The position numbers and the translations under genes are program-made. This document shows, in pieces, positions 6,476 to 13,413 of a stretch of 20,700 nucleotides of DNA. The DNA lies in contig DATKQM010000005.1 of NCBI GenBank assembly GCA_035532735.1, forward strand, positions 1 through 20,700. Direction: 5' to 3'. Source of the DNA: Chersky-840 sp035532735. GTDB taxonomy: Bacteria > Actinomycetota > Acidimicrobiia > Acidimicrobiales > UBA8190. Positions within the stretch are counted from its first letter, which is position 1, and every line of letters begins with the position of its first letter. The notes beneath the pieces were generated by a model. That model searched no databases, was not told the origin of the DNA, and saw nothing but the letters and a program-made list of their open reading frames with translations.

Positions 6476-7327
6476 TCAGGAGCGGCCGAGGTCGATCGTC
6501 AATCCTTCCCTGGCGGCGAGCACGCCGTCGAGACGGCGGGCGTCGTCGGTCGCCTGGGCCTCGACGAGCATCCGGTCGATGTCGTCGTCGGTGTGGCGAG
6601 GATCGTGGTGGAACAACGCCAACTGGCGAGCCCCGGCCTCGGCCGCAACGTGCGCGGCGTAGGCGACCGTGGAGTGGCCCCAGGTGGCCTTGGCCCGGTA
6701 CTCCTTCTCGGTGTACTGGGCGTCGTGGATGACCAGATCGGCTCGATCGCACAGCTCGAGCACCGCCGCGTCGACGTGGGAGCGGTCCTCGGGAGCCTGG
6801 TGATCGCTCACGAAGGCCACCGCGCTGTCGCCGGCCTCGATGCGGAAGCCGAGGGTGGTCCCCACGTGGGGAACCTCGCGCACGAGGACCTTCGCCGATC
6901 CCACCGCGATGACATCGTCGGTCACGGCATAGAACTCGATCTTGCCCTGAAGCTCTTTGACCTGCACCGGGAAGAACGGGGGTTTGACGACCCTGTCGAT
7001 GAGGTCGTGGAGCGAACCACCGTCCTGGGGCGGGCCGTAGACATCCATCTGGCCGCCTTCACGCAGTAAGGGCGTGCAGAACGGAAGGCCGATGATGTGA
7101 TCCCAATGCAGGTGTGTCAGAAAGGCCGTGACCACGACCGGATTGCCCAGGCCGTAGCGGTCCTCGAGGGCGTGGCCGAATGGGCGCAGTCCCGTGCCGA
7201 GGTCAAGGACGATGGGTGGCTCGTCCCCGATCTCGACGGCCACACACGCGGTGTTGCCGCCGTAGCGGACGTACTCCTTGCCCGAACACGGACACGAGCC
7301 CCTCACGCCGAAGAATGTGACTCGCAG
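6476..7327 (-). CDS. MBL-fold metallo-hydrolase, probable CTG start
   Basis: This metallo-beta-lactamase-fold hydrolase (283 aa) carries metal ligands HLHWDH (His72, His74, Asp76, His77), SDHQAPED, IHDAQYTEKEY, GHST and a late HHDPRH. The set is typical of cAMP phosphodiesterase/RNase Z/PhnP-like MBL proteins, so a phosphodiester is a likely substrate class, but no specific one can be named. Family members usually begin M-[RK]-V-[TR]-F-x-G-x-RGS. Here RVTFFGVRGSC is fully encoded, but no ATG, GTG or TTG precedes it before the in-frame TGA; the only candidate is CTG at 7327, with AAGGGG 7 nt upstream. Starting instead at GTG 7306 would delete the first beta strand. The gene is divergent from the alpha/beta hydrolase gene, with a perfect 11-bp hairpin between them. 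Confidence 0.85.
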   Translation of the reverse strand: MRVTFFGVRGSCPCSGKEYVRYGGNTACVAVEIGDEPPIVLDLGTGLRPFGHALEDRYGLGNPVVVTAFLTHLHWDHIIGLPFCTPLLREGGQMDVYGPPQDGGSLHDLIDRVVKPPFFPVQVKELQGKIEFYAVTDDVIAVGSAKVLVREVPHVGTTLGFRIEAGDSAVAFVSDHQAPEDRSHVDAAVLELCDRADLVIHDAQYTEKEYRAKATWGHSTVAYAAHVAAEAGARQLALFHHDPRHTDDDIDRMLVEAQATDDARRLDGVLAAREGLTIDLGRS

Positions 7328-7374
7328 CGGACGACCCCTTCCCCCTCAGACTCCCCCCACCGGCTCCGGTGCAT

Positions 7375-7402
7375 CTCGCCGCCGACGTAGCTCGGCGGCG
7401 AG
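7375..7402. other. Perfect 11-bp stem hairpin in divergent spacer
   Basis: CTCGCCGCCGA (7375-7385) and TCGGCGGCGAG (7392-7402) form a perfect stem around the 6-nt loop CGTAGC. It sits between the divergent MBL hydrolase and alpha/beta hydrolase genes, so it is not a terminator of either. An operator or a structured leader of the MBL gene is possible. Confidence 0.5.
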
Positions 7403-7432
7403 GAACCGAGGAGGACCCTGCGCAGCCGACAC

Positions 7433-7438
7433 TACTCT
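7433..7438 (+). promoter_or_regulatory. -10 box TACTCT for the leaderless alpha/beta hydrolase gene
   Basis: TACTCT ends 6 nt before ATG 7445 and there is no Shine-Dalgarno sequence in the gap. This is the usual leaderless arrangement in actinobacteria. Confidence 0.5.
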
Positions 7439-7444
7439 GCGTCG

Positions 7445-8314
7445 ATGCTGCAAAGGGCTGTACATGTCAACGGCATCGAGTTCTCGTACCTTGAGTCGGG
7501 CTCGCCTCGGGACCCCCTGGCGCTGTGCTTGCACGGGTTTCCCGACACCGCCCATACCTGGCGCCGTCTCATGCCGACCCTGACCGAGGCCGGGTACCAC
7601 GTCGTCGCCCCCTGGATGCGAGGCATTGCACCCACGGGGATCCCCGAGGACCGGAGCTATCAGGTAGGCGCCCTCGCCGCTGACGCCTCGATGCTGCACG
7701 ACGTCCTCGGGGGAGACAACCGAGCCGTGCTGGTGGGCCACGACTGGGGCGCCTACGCCAGTTACGGGGCGGCGACGCTGCATCCGCAGCGGTGGCGGCG
7801 CGTCGTCACCATGGCCGTCCCGCCCCTGGCCGCCTCGTTGCCATCGTTTCTCACCTACCGACAGATGAAGCGCAGCTTCTACATCTTCCTCTTCCAGACA
7901 CCGGTCGCCGAGATGGTGCTGAGCGCACCCGGCCAAGAGTTCCTCGACGGCCTCTGGGCGGACTGGTCACCGGGCTACGACGCTTCGTGGGACCTCGTCA
8001 AGGTGAAGGAGTCCCTGGCGAACCCAGCCAACCTCGCCGCCGCCCTCGGTTACTACCGGGCCGTGTTCGACCCGGCTCTTCACAACCCGGTCTACGAGGA
8101 GGCGCAGCAGGCCGCGGCTTCGGCTCCGGCCCAACCCACCTTGTACCTCCACGGCGCCGATGATGGCTGCATGGCCATCGACGCAGTCGGCGACGTCCGG
8201 TCCGTGTTGTCAGAAGGCTCGGAATGGGTGACTGTCGAACACGCCGGGCATTTCCTTCACCTCGAGCAGCCCGACGTCGTCGCCGCGCATGTCACGCGCT
8301 TTCTCGAGGGCTGA
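7445..8314 (+). CDS. Alpha/beta hydrolase, epoxide hydrolase / haloalkane dehalogenase type
   Basis: The 289-aa protein has an alpha/beta-hydrolase fold. LCLHGFPDTAHTWRRLMP carries the HGFP oxyanion motif. The nucleophile elbow is GHDWGAYAS with Asp100, and the acid is Asp239 or Asp240 in HGADDG. His269 lies in EHAGHFLHLEQPD. An aspartate nucleophile in GHDWG is typical of soluble epoxide hydrolases and haloalkane dehalogenases rather than of esterases (Ser). The lid region (about 135-200) includes YRQMKRSFYIFLFQTP and a Tyr-rich ALGYYRAVFDP, similar to epoxide hydrolases, which use lid tyrosines to open the ring. The substrate is unknown. The start at ATG 7445 is supported by a leaderless-type -10 box. 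It is a single gene, convergent with mutY (19-bp gap). Confidence 0.87.
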   Translation: MLQRAVHVNGIEFSYLESGSPRDPLALCLHGFPDTAHTWRRLMPTLTEAGYHVVAPWMRGIAPTGIPEDRSYQVGALAADASMLHDVLGGDNRAVLVGHDWGAYASYGAATLHPQRWRRVVTMAVPPLAASLPSFLTYRQMKRSFYIFLFQTPVAEMVLSAPGQEFLDGLWADWSPGYDASWDLVKVKESLANPANLAAALGYYRAVFDPALHNPVYEEAQQAAASAPAQPTLYLHGADDGCMAIDAVGDVRSVLSEGSEWVTVEHAGHFLHLEQPDVVAAHVTRFLEG

Positions 8315-8333
8315 AGTCCTCTCAATGACTGGA

Positions 8334-9215
8334 TCACGGGAGAACCAAGACGTTGCCTCGACCCCGCCGAGCCAGGCCGTCGGTGACAAGACCGTCGGCG
8401 ACCCGACGGGCCCGTTCGGGGTCCTCGGGCCAGCCGCACACGGCGCGTAACCGGCTCGGGGGGACGGGGCCCGATCGCAGGGCGTCGACCAGGCGACCTC
8501 GTCCCTGGCGGTCAGAGCCCTCGAAGCGGGTCTGGCGCGACGGGGCCGGTGCGGGGTCAGGCGTGGTGTCGGCGGCCCTGCGCCACAAACAGGTGCCCGC
8601 CAGCGGACATCGACCGCACGCGGGGGCGCGTGCGGTGCAGACGACGGCCCCGATTTCCATAAGGGCTTGATTCCACCGCCACGCGCCACCTGCTGGCACC
8701 AACGAGTCCGCCAACCTCTGCAGCGCGCCCGGAGCGAGCGGCACCCCGGCCACCGCCCGGGTCAGGACCCTGGCCACGTTGACGTCCACCACGGCCTGGT
8801 GGTGCTCGTACGCGAAGACGAGGACGGCCCGGGCCGAGTAGGCCCCCACACCCGGCAGGGCTCGCAGAGCCCGGAGGTCCGACGGAACGACCCCGTCGTG
8901 GTCCTCGACGATGGCCCGAGCGGCTCGGTGCAGAGATCGGGCCCGGCGGTTGTAGCCCAGCCCCGCCCACGCCTCGAGCACGGGGCCGAGCCCGGCATCC
9001 GCATAGGCCGAAGCCGTCGGGAACAGCGCCAGGAAGCGGAGGTAGGGGCCCACCACTCGGGGAGCCTGGGTCTGTTGGAGCATCACCTCACTCACGAGGA
9101 CCGCCCAGGGATCACGGGTCGCTCGCCACGGGAACGGGCGCAGCCCGGACTTGCTCACGCCGAGGACGGCGCGGCGGATGCGCCGCAGCTGCGGGCCTCG
9201 GGGTGCGGTGATCAA
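8334..9215 (-). CDS. mutY: A/G-specific adenine glycosylase MutY, TTG start coupled to maoC
   Basis: This is a base-excision repair enzyme that removes adenine mispaired with 8-oxoguanine. The 293-aa product contains FPWRATRDPWAVLVSEVMLQQTQ with catalytic Glu43, the HhH motif LRALPGVGAYSA, Asp144 in VVDVNVARVL, and the 4Fe-4S loop C-x6-C-x2-C-x5-C (VCTARAPACGRCPLAGTC). The C-terminus is a short winged-helix-like segment (QGRGRLVDALRSGP onward) as in mycobacterial MutY. The NUDIX-like domain used by E. coli MutY for 8-oxoG recognition is absent. The TTG start at 9215 overlaps the TGA of the upstream maoC gene (TTGA), leaving no room for its own leader, so translational coupling is expected. 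The next in-frame start, a GTG 60 nt downstream, would also leave the catalytic domain intact. Confidence 0.92.
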   Translation of the reverse strand: MITAPRGPQLRRIRRAVLGVSKSGLRPFPWRATRDPWAVLVSEVMLQQTQAPRVVGPYLRFLALFPTASAYADAGLGPVLEAWAGLGYNRRARSLHRAARAIVEDHDGVVPSDLRALRALPGVGAYSARAVLVFAYEHHQAVVDVNVARVLTRAVAGVPLAPGALQRLADSLVPAGGAWRWNQALMEIGAVVCTARAPACGRCPLAGTCLWRRAADTTPDPAPAPSRQTRFEGSDRQGRGRLVDALRSGPVPPSRLRAVCGWPEDPERARRVADGLVTDGLARRGRGNVLVLP

Positions 9216-9724
9216 TCCCAGACGTCGTCCCCGTAGGGACGGCGGCGCGCCGGTGCAGACTCGCGCTTCCACACCATCAGCTTCCGCCGGAAGAAGCAGA
9301 CCTCTTCGCCGCGCTGGTTGAATCCCTTGGACTCCACCGTGACGATCCCCCGGTCGGGTTTGGACGACGACTCCACCTTGTCGATCACACGTGTCTCGGC
9401 GTAGATAGTGTCGCCGTGAAAGGTCGGGTACCGGTGCACGAGGGACTCGACCTCGAGGTTGGCGATGCACGATCCGCTCACGTCGGGCACGCTCATGCCC
9501 AGCACGAGCGAGTACACGAGGTTCCCCACGACCACGTTCTTGCCATGCACGGTCTCGTGTTGGGCGAACCACTCGTTGGTGTGCAACGGGTGATGATTCA
9601 TGGTGATCATGCAGAAGAGGTGGTCGTCGTACTCCGTGACGGTCTTGCCCGGCCAGTGGCGGTAGACGTCCCCGGGCTCGAAGTCCTCGAAGTACCGCCC
9701 GAAGGGTCGGTCGTAGGTGGTCAT
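9212..9724 (-). CDS. MaoC-family hydratase, probable mesaconyl-CoA hydratase-like (Mch)
   Basis: The 170-aa single hot-dog protein contains GRYFEDFEPGDVYRHWPGKTVTEYD, then NHHPLHTNEWFA with His48, FGK-like HGKNVVVGNLVYSLVLGMSVPD, then VPDVSGSCIANL and YPTFHGDTIYAET, and late GFNQRGEEVCFFRRK. The order and wording resemble the N-terminal half of the double hot-dog mesaconyl-CoA hydratase of Rhodobacter and the short actinobacterial homologues. Mch hydrates mesaconyl-CoA to beta-methylmalyl-CoA. This assignment is strengthened by the Mcd-like and malyl-CoA lyase-like genes within 4 kb, but another enoyl-CoA substrate is possible. ATG 9724 overlaps the TGA of the DUF6941 gene (ATGA), and its own stop overlaps the mutY start, so it is the middle gene of a tight operon. 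Confidence 0.8.
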   Translation of the reverse strand: MTTYDRPFGRYFEDFEPGDVYRHWPGKTVTEYDDHLFCMITMNHHPLHTNEWFAQHETVHGKNVVVGNLVYSLVLGMSVPDVSGSCIANLEVESLVHRYPTFHGDTIYAETRVIDKVESSSKPDRGIVTVESKGFNQRGEEVCFFRRKLMVWKRESAPARRRPYGDDVWD

Positions 9725-10149
9725 GGCACCGCCCGCGGACGCGTCGTGAACCCCAATGCCCAGTCCGCCTCGGACTCGCCACCGATCGAGAGGCGCCACG
9801 TGTAGCGGTTGCCGGGCTCGAGGGGCAGGGGTCCCAGGTTGACCGCCAACGCCACATCGATGGGAGTGCCCAACGGGACGGTGGTGGGACGGACGACGTT
9901 GAACTCGCCGCGCACCTCGACAGGGTGAGTTCCGTCGGGCGTGTCCACCATCACGGGCCGACCATCGGCGTCTTCGAGGTAGAGCTCCCAGTGATGCACC
10001 TGGTCGGCCTCGTGCCAGCCGACGTCGATCTTCAGGGCGATGCCCGACGGCATGGGGTCGGGCCCGGTCAGGGACCAACCTCCGCCCAGCACGAAGAGCT
10101 TCCCGTCGGCAACCTGTGCCGCGTCACACAAGAGCATCGTGACCTTCAC
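9721..10149 (-). CDS. DUF6941 family protein, unknown function
   Basis: The 142-aa product begins MKVTMLLCDAAQVADGKLFVLGGGWS, the diagnostic start of DUF6941 proteins, which are common in actinobacteria and have no known function. The rest is predicted beta-rich (ALKIDVGWHEADQVHHWELYLEDADG, then VALAVNLGPLPLEPGNRYTWRL), consistent with a small beta-sandwich. There is no signal peptide or TM helix. The start is GTG 10149: TAGCCT lies 7 nt upstream and no Shine-Dalgarno sequence is present, so the message is probably leaderless. Its TGA overlaps the maoC ATG. It is the first gene of the DUF6941-maoC-mutY operon and is separated by only 34 bp from a divergent methyltransferase gene. Confidence 0.8.
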   Translation of the reverse strand: MKVTMLLCDAAQVADGKLFVLGGGWSLTGPDPMPSGIALKIDVGWHEADQVHHWELYLEDADGRPVMVDTPDGTHPVEVRGEFNVVRPTTVPLGTPIDVALAVNLGPLPLEPGNRYTWRLSIGGESEADWALGFTTRPRAVP

Positions 10150-10156
10150 GCTCGGC

Positions 10157-10175
10157 AGGCTACAGCCAGTAGCGT
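10157..10175. promoter_or_regulatory. Back-to-back -10 boxes of two divergent leaderless genes
   Basis: TAGCCT (minus strand, 10162-10157) ends 7 nt before GTG 10149. TAGCGT (plus strand, 10170-10175) ends 8 nt before GTG 10184. The two boxes are 7 bp apart in a 34-bp spacer, so each promoter's -35 region must fall at or inside the opposite gene's first codons. The two promoters should compete for polymerase. Confidence 0.5.
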
Positions 10176-10183
10176 CTTGGCCC

Positions 10184-10843
10184 GTGCCGAACGCCCTGCG
10201 CGACGACGTCTATCGGCGCCCGCTGGCCACGGCGCTCGAACGCCTCGCCGTCGCGCCCGGTTGGCGGTGTGTGGACGTCGGCGCCGGCGGGGGGGATGTC
10301 TCGGTGGCACTGGCAGAGATCGTGGGCCACGACGGGCGCGTCTACGCCGTCGACAGCGATCCACGCGCCCGGGACGAGGTCGCCTCGGCCGCGGCCACGT
10401 TCTCTCAGGTGCTTGCCATCACCCAAGCCGGCGAGGACCTTCTCCTCCCCGAGGCGGTCGATCTGGCGTTCTGCCGTTTCCTCTTGATGCACGTCGTGGA
10501 TCCCGCCGTGGTGTTGGAGCGCATGCGCCAAGCGGTGCGCCCCGGAGGGTGGGTGGTGGCCCAAGAGCCCATCACCTCGGCCGGTCGGGTGGGTGGGGTG
10601 GCGTTGTCGATGCCCGACGCCCCGCATCCCGACATCGGGGCCCTTTTGCCCGCGCTCGTCCGGGACGCCGGCCTCGACATCGTCGACGCCTGGGCCGAAG
10701 CACCGGCCGGCGTGGGCCCGGGGCCCGTCACCGAGTACCTGGGCTCGCTCACCGATGTGGATCCCGGTGACGACCCCGTGGTGCTGCCTCCACTGGTCAC
10801 CGTGCTCGGCCGCGTCCCGGACCGTCTCGGGGGGGACCGATGA
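10184..10843 (+). CDS. Class I SAM-dependent methyltransferase
   Basis: The 219-aa protein has a Rossmann methyltransferase core. Motif I is WRCVDVGAGGGDVSVALAE, motif II is VYAVDSDPRARDE, the motif IV area is DLAFCRFLLMHVVDP, and VRPGGWVVAQEP follows. These residues bind S-adenosylmethionine; the acceptor substrate cannot be deduced. The open frame continues upstream of 10184, but the extra 48 residues overlap the divergent DUF6941 gene and do not look like protein. GTG 10184 is preceded by TAGCGT at leaderless spacing. The stop overlaps the ATG of the acyl-CoA dehydrogenase gene (ATGA, 10840-10843), so the two genes form an operon. This suggests, without proving, a function related to that CoA pathway. 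Confidence 0.82.
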   Translation: MPNALRDDVYRRPLATALERLAVAPGWRCVDVGAGGGDVSVALAEIVGHDGRVYAVDSDPRARDEVASAAATFSQVLAITQAGEDLLLPEAVDLAFCRFLLMHVVDPAVVLERMRQAVRPGGWVVAQEPITSAGRVGGVALSMPDAPHPDIGALLPALVRDAGLDIVDAWAEAPAGVGPGPVTEYLGSLTDVDPGDDPVVLPPLVTVLGRVPDRLGGDR

Positions 10844-12471
10844 GCTCGAGCCCTCGGGAGGCTCGGGGCCCGGACCTCGAGGCCGCCGTCGCGGCGGTGG
10901 CACTGGCGTCGTCGGTGGTGACCGGCGCCGCCAAACGGCTGGCGGCCGCGGGTGGGCCCGACGCGGACCAGGTCGTCGCCTATGACCTCGCCCACGTGGC
11001 CGCGGGCGTCCGAGCCGCGCACGCAGCCCTCGCCTACGGCGCCAACGGGACCGACGAGGCCCACATCGCCTGCGCATTCGTGGCCGACGCGCTCGCCGAT
11101 CTGGCCGGTCGCATCGTCGGTCGTGAAGGTGCCTTCGCCACCACGACTGATTGGCTCGAAGGGGCCCGGGACTTTGTCGCCACGTTTCGCGATCCCGGCT
11201 ACCTCGCCTCGCTCGTCGGGAACGAGGGAGATCGTCACCTCGATCCCGACTTCGAGCTCGTGCGCGAGACGTTCCACCGCTTCGCGTCGGAGCAGATCCG
11301 CCCCCACGCCGAACACATTCACCGCGCCAACGCGGATATCCCCGAGGAGATCATCACCGGGCTGGCGGAGATGGGGGCACTCGGATTGTCGATCCCCGAG
11401 GAATACGGCGGCTTCGCCACCGGAGGTGCCAGCGACTACATGGGGATGGTGGTGGCTACCGAGGAATTGTCCTGGGGCTCGCTCGGGGCCGGAGGATCGC
11501 TCATCACCCGCCCCGAGATCCTGAGCCGTGCGCTCGTGGCCGGTGGCACCGACGAGCAGAAAGAGACATGGCTGCCCCGCCTGGCCTCGGGGGAGGTGAT
11601 GAACGCGGTGGCCGTCACAGAGCCCGACTTCGGGTCCGACGTGGCCGCCATCGTCACCGCCGCCACCCGCACCTCGCGAGGTTGGTTGGTCAACGGCGTG
11701 AAGACGTGGTGCACCTTCGCGGCCCGAGCCGACGTGCTCATGCTGTTGGCCCGGACCGACCCCGACCGGTCCAAAGCCCACCGGGGCCTGTCGTTGTTCA
11801 TCGTGGAGAAGCCCCGCGGTGACGGCGAGGGGTTTCTCTTCAGCCAGGACCCGGGTACCGACGCACGAGACGACCCTCCGGGTCGGATGGAGGGTCGTCC
11901 CATCGACACCCTGGGATACCGGGGCATGCACTCCTACGAGATCGCCTTCGAGAATTGGTTCGTCCCCTCGGCCAACCTCGTCGGCGGTGAGGACGGGGTG
12001 GGTCGGGGCTTCTATGCCCAGATGGCGGGTTTCGAGAACGGCCGTCTCCAGACCGCGGCCCGCGCCCTCGGCGTCATGCAGGCCGCCTACGAAGCGGCCT
12101 CGGCCTATGCCGCTGACCGGGTCGTCTTCGGCCGGCCCATCGCCGAGTACCAACTCACCCAGGCCAAGCTGACCCGTATGGCGGTGCTCATCCAGGTCGC
12201 CCGCCAATTCGCGTACCAGGTGGCTCGGCTCATGGCGCAAGGCGAAGGGACCTTGGAAGCCTCGATGCTCAAGGCCTATGTCTGTCGTGCCGCCGAATGG
12301 ATCACGCGCGAGGCCATGCAGATCCACGGCGGCATGGGCTACGCCGAGGAATTTCCCGTGAGCCGGTACTTCGTCGACGCGCGGGTCCTCTCCATCTTCG
12401 AGGGCGCCGACGAGACCCTGGCGCTCAAGGTGGTGGCCCGCCGGTTGGTGGAACAGGCGTCGGGCGCTTAG
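10840..12471 (+). CDS. mcd: (2S)-methylsuccinyl-CoA dehydrogenase-like acyl-CoA dehydrogenase (Mcd)
   Basis: At 543 aa it is much longer than ordinary acyl-CoA dehydrogenases (about 380-400). Residues 1 to about 125 are an Ala-rich helical extension, and the FAD-dependent core runs from about 135. Core motifs are LGLSIPEEYGGF, VTEPDFGSDVA (259-269), VNGVKTWCTFAARADVLMLLART, LGYRGMHSYEI, ENGRLQTAARALGVMQ, MQIHGGMGYAEEFPVSRY and IFEGADET, where Glu521 matches the catalytic base position. The N-terminal extension and the GYRGM/ARADVLMLLARTD pattern match methylsuccinyl-CoA dehydrogenase of the ethylmalonyl-CoA pathway, which oxidises methylsuccinyl-CoA to mesaconyl-CoA. ATG 10840 overlaps the methyltransferase stop. 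Its TAG shares TTAG with the stop of the convergent lyase gene. A paralogue with other specificity is possible but less likely. Confidence 0.82.
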   Translation: MSSSPREARGPDLEAAVAAVALASSVVTGAAKRLAAAGGPDADQVVAYDLAHVAAGVRAAHAALAYGANGTDEAHIACAFVADALADLAGRIVGREGAFATTTDWLEGARDFVATFRDPGYLASLVGNEGDRHLDPDFELVRETFHRFASEQIRPHAEHIHRANADIPEEIITGLAEMGALGLSIPEEYGGFATGGASDYMGMVVATEELSWGSLGAGGSLITRPEILSRALVAGGTDEQKETWLPRLASGEVMNAVAVTEPDFGSDVAAIVTAATRTSRGWLVNGVKTWCTFAARADVLMLLARTDPDRSKAHRGLSLFIVEKPRGDGEGFLFSQDPGTDARDDPPGRMEGRPIDTLGYRGMHSYEIAFENWFVPSANLVGGEDGVGRGFYAQMAGFENGRLQTAARALGVMQAAYEAASAYAADRVVFGRPIAEYQLTQAKLTRMAVLIQVARQFAYQVARLMAQGEGTLEASMLKAYVCRAAEWITREAMQIHGGMGYAEEFPVSRYFVDARVLSIFEGADETLALKVVARRLVEQASGA

Positions 12472-13406
12472 CTCTTCGAACGGCTCAGTCCGGCGCGCTC
12501 GCCACGGAAGACGAACTTCGTGGCCATCTTGCGACTGGCCTCGTCGATCATTTCGTCGCCGAACATGACCGCACCCTTGCGGTCGTCCTCGGTCGCCGTC
12601 TGATAGGCGTCGAGGATGTCCCAGGCGTGGTCGAATTGCTCTTGGGTGGGTGAGTACAACTCGTTGAGGACCGCTACCTGGTCCGGGGTGAGCGCCCATT
12701 TACCGTCGTAGCCGAGGACGCGCGTGCGTTGGGCGAAGTCGCGTAGTCCGTCCATGTCCTTGACCCTCAGGTACGGGCCGTCGATGACCTGTAGTCCGTT
12801 CGCCCTGCCCGCCATGAGGATCCGGCTGAAGACGTAGTGGAAATGGTCGCCGGGGTACTCCGGGATCTGGACGCCACCGGTCAACACGGGCATCTCCATC
12901 GACGCCGCGAAGTCGGCGGGGCCGAAGATGATGGTCTCCAAACGAGAAGACGCGGCGCAGATCTCGTCCACGTTGATCAGGCCCCGCGTGGTCTCGATCT
13001 GGGCCTCGATGCCGATGTGTCCGACGGGTAGGCCGCTTCTCTTCTCGACCTGGGTCAGCAACAGGTCCAGTGCGACGACCTCGGCCGCGGATTGCACCTT
13101 GGGGAGCATGACCTCATCGAGGCGTTCACCGGAGTTGCCCACCACCTCGATGACGTCGCCGTAGGTCCACTCGGTGTCCCAGGCGTTGATACGGACACAC
13201 AGCACCCGGTCATCCCAGGGTTGCTTGCGGATGGCTTCGACGACCTTGGCCCGCGCCGAGTCCTTTTCGAGGGGTGCGACCGAATCCTCGAGGTCGAGGA
13301 ACGACATGTCGGCCGGCACCGTGGGCGCCTTCTCGAGGAAACGCTCGTTCGAGCCCGGAGTGGAGAAGCAGGATCGGCGGGGAAGGTTCCGGCTGCGTTG
13401 TGACAT
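12468..13406 (-). CDS. HpcH/HpaI (CitE-like) CoA-ester lyase, probable malyl/methylmalyl-CoA lyase
   Basis: The 312-aa TIM-barrel protein belongs to the CitE-like aldolase family. It contains RSCFSTPGSNERFLEKA, FLDLEDSVAPLEK (37-48), VRINAWDTEWTYGD with Arg72, MLPKVQSAAEV, QIETTRGLINV with Glu138, IIFGPADFAAS with Asp165 (both probable Mg ligands), LGYDGKWALTPDQV and GDEMIDEASRKMA. The pattern matches the L-malyl-CoA/beta-methylmalyl-CoA lyases encoded near ccr, mch and mcd in streptomycetes. They cleave beta-methylmalyl-CoA to glyoxylate and propionyl-CoA; (R)-citramalyl-type lyases are a near alternative. ATG 13406 is preferred over ATG 13415: it has TAACAT 7 nt upstream, which overlaps the earlier ATG. 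The gene is convergent with mcd, their stop codons overlapping. Confidence 0.83.
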   Translation of the reverse strand: MSQRSRNLPRRSCFSTPGSNERFLEKAPTVPADMSFLDLEDSVAPLEKDSARAKVVEAIRKQPWDDRVLCVRINAWDTEWTYGDVIEVVGNSGERLDEVMLPKVQSAAEVVALDLLLTQVEKRSGLPVGHIGIEAQIETTRGLINVDEICAASSRLETIIFGPADFAASMEMPVLTGGVQIPEYPGDHFHYVFSRILMAGRANGLQVIDGPYLRVKDMDGLRDFAQRTRVLGYDGKWALTPDQVAVLNELYSPTQEQFDHAWDILDAYQTATEDDRKGAVMFGDEMIDEASRKMATKFVFRGERAGLSRSKS

Positions 13407-13413
13407 GCGTCGC

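Noticed and set aside
9216..9857. N-terminal extension of the mutY frame upstream of TTG 9215
   Set aside because: The extra residues overlap the maoC gene in another frame and lack any similarity to MutY. The TTGA overlap explains the true start.
10040..10183. Upstream extension of the methyltransferase frame
   Set aside because: It overlaps the divergent DUF6941 gene and encodes no conserved sequence. GTG 10184 has a leaderless -10 box.
10405..12699. A 764-codon minus-strand open frame antisense to the Mcd-like gene
   Set aside because: Its translation is Gly/His/Arg/Val-rich low-complexity sequence with no family motifs, and it overlaps a gene with full ACAD motifs. It is a GC-rich codon-phase shadow.
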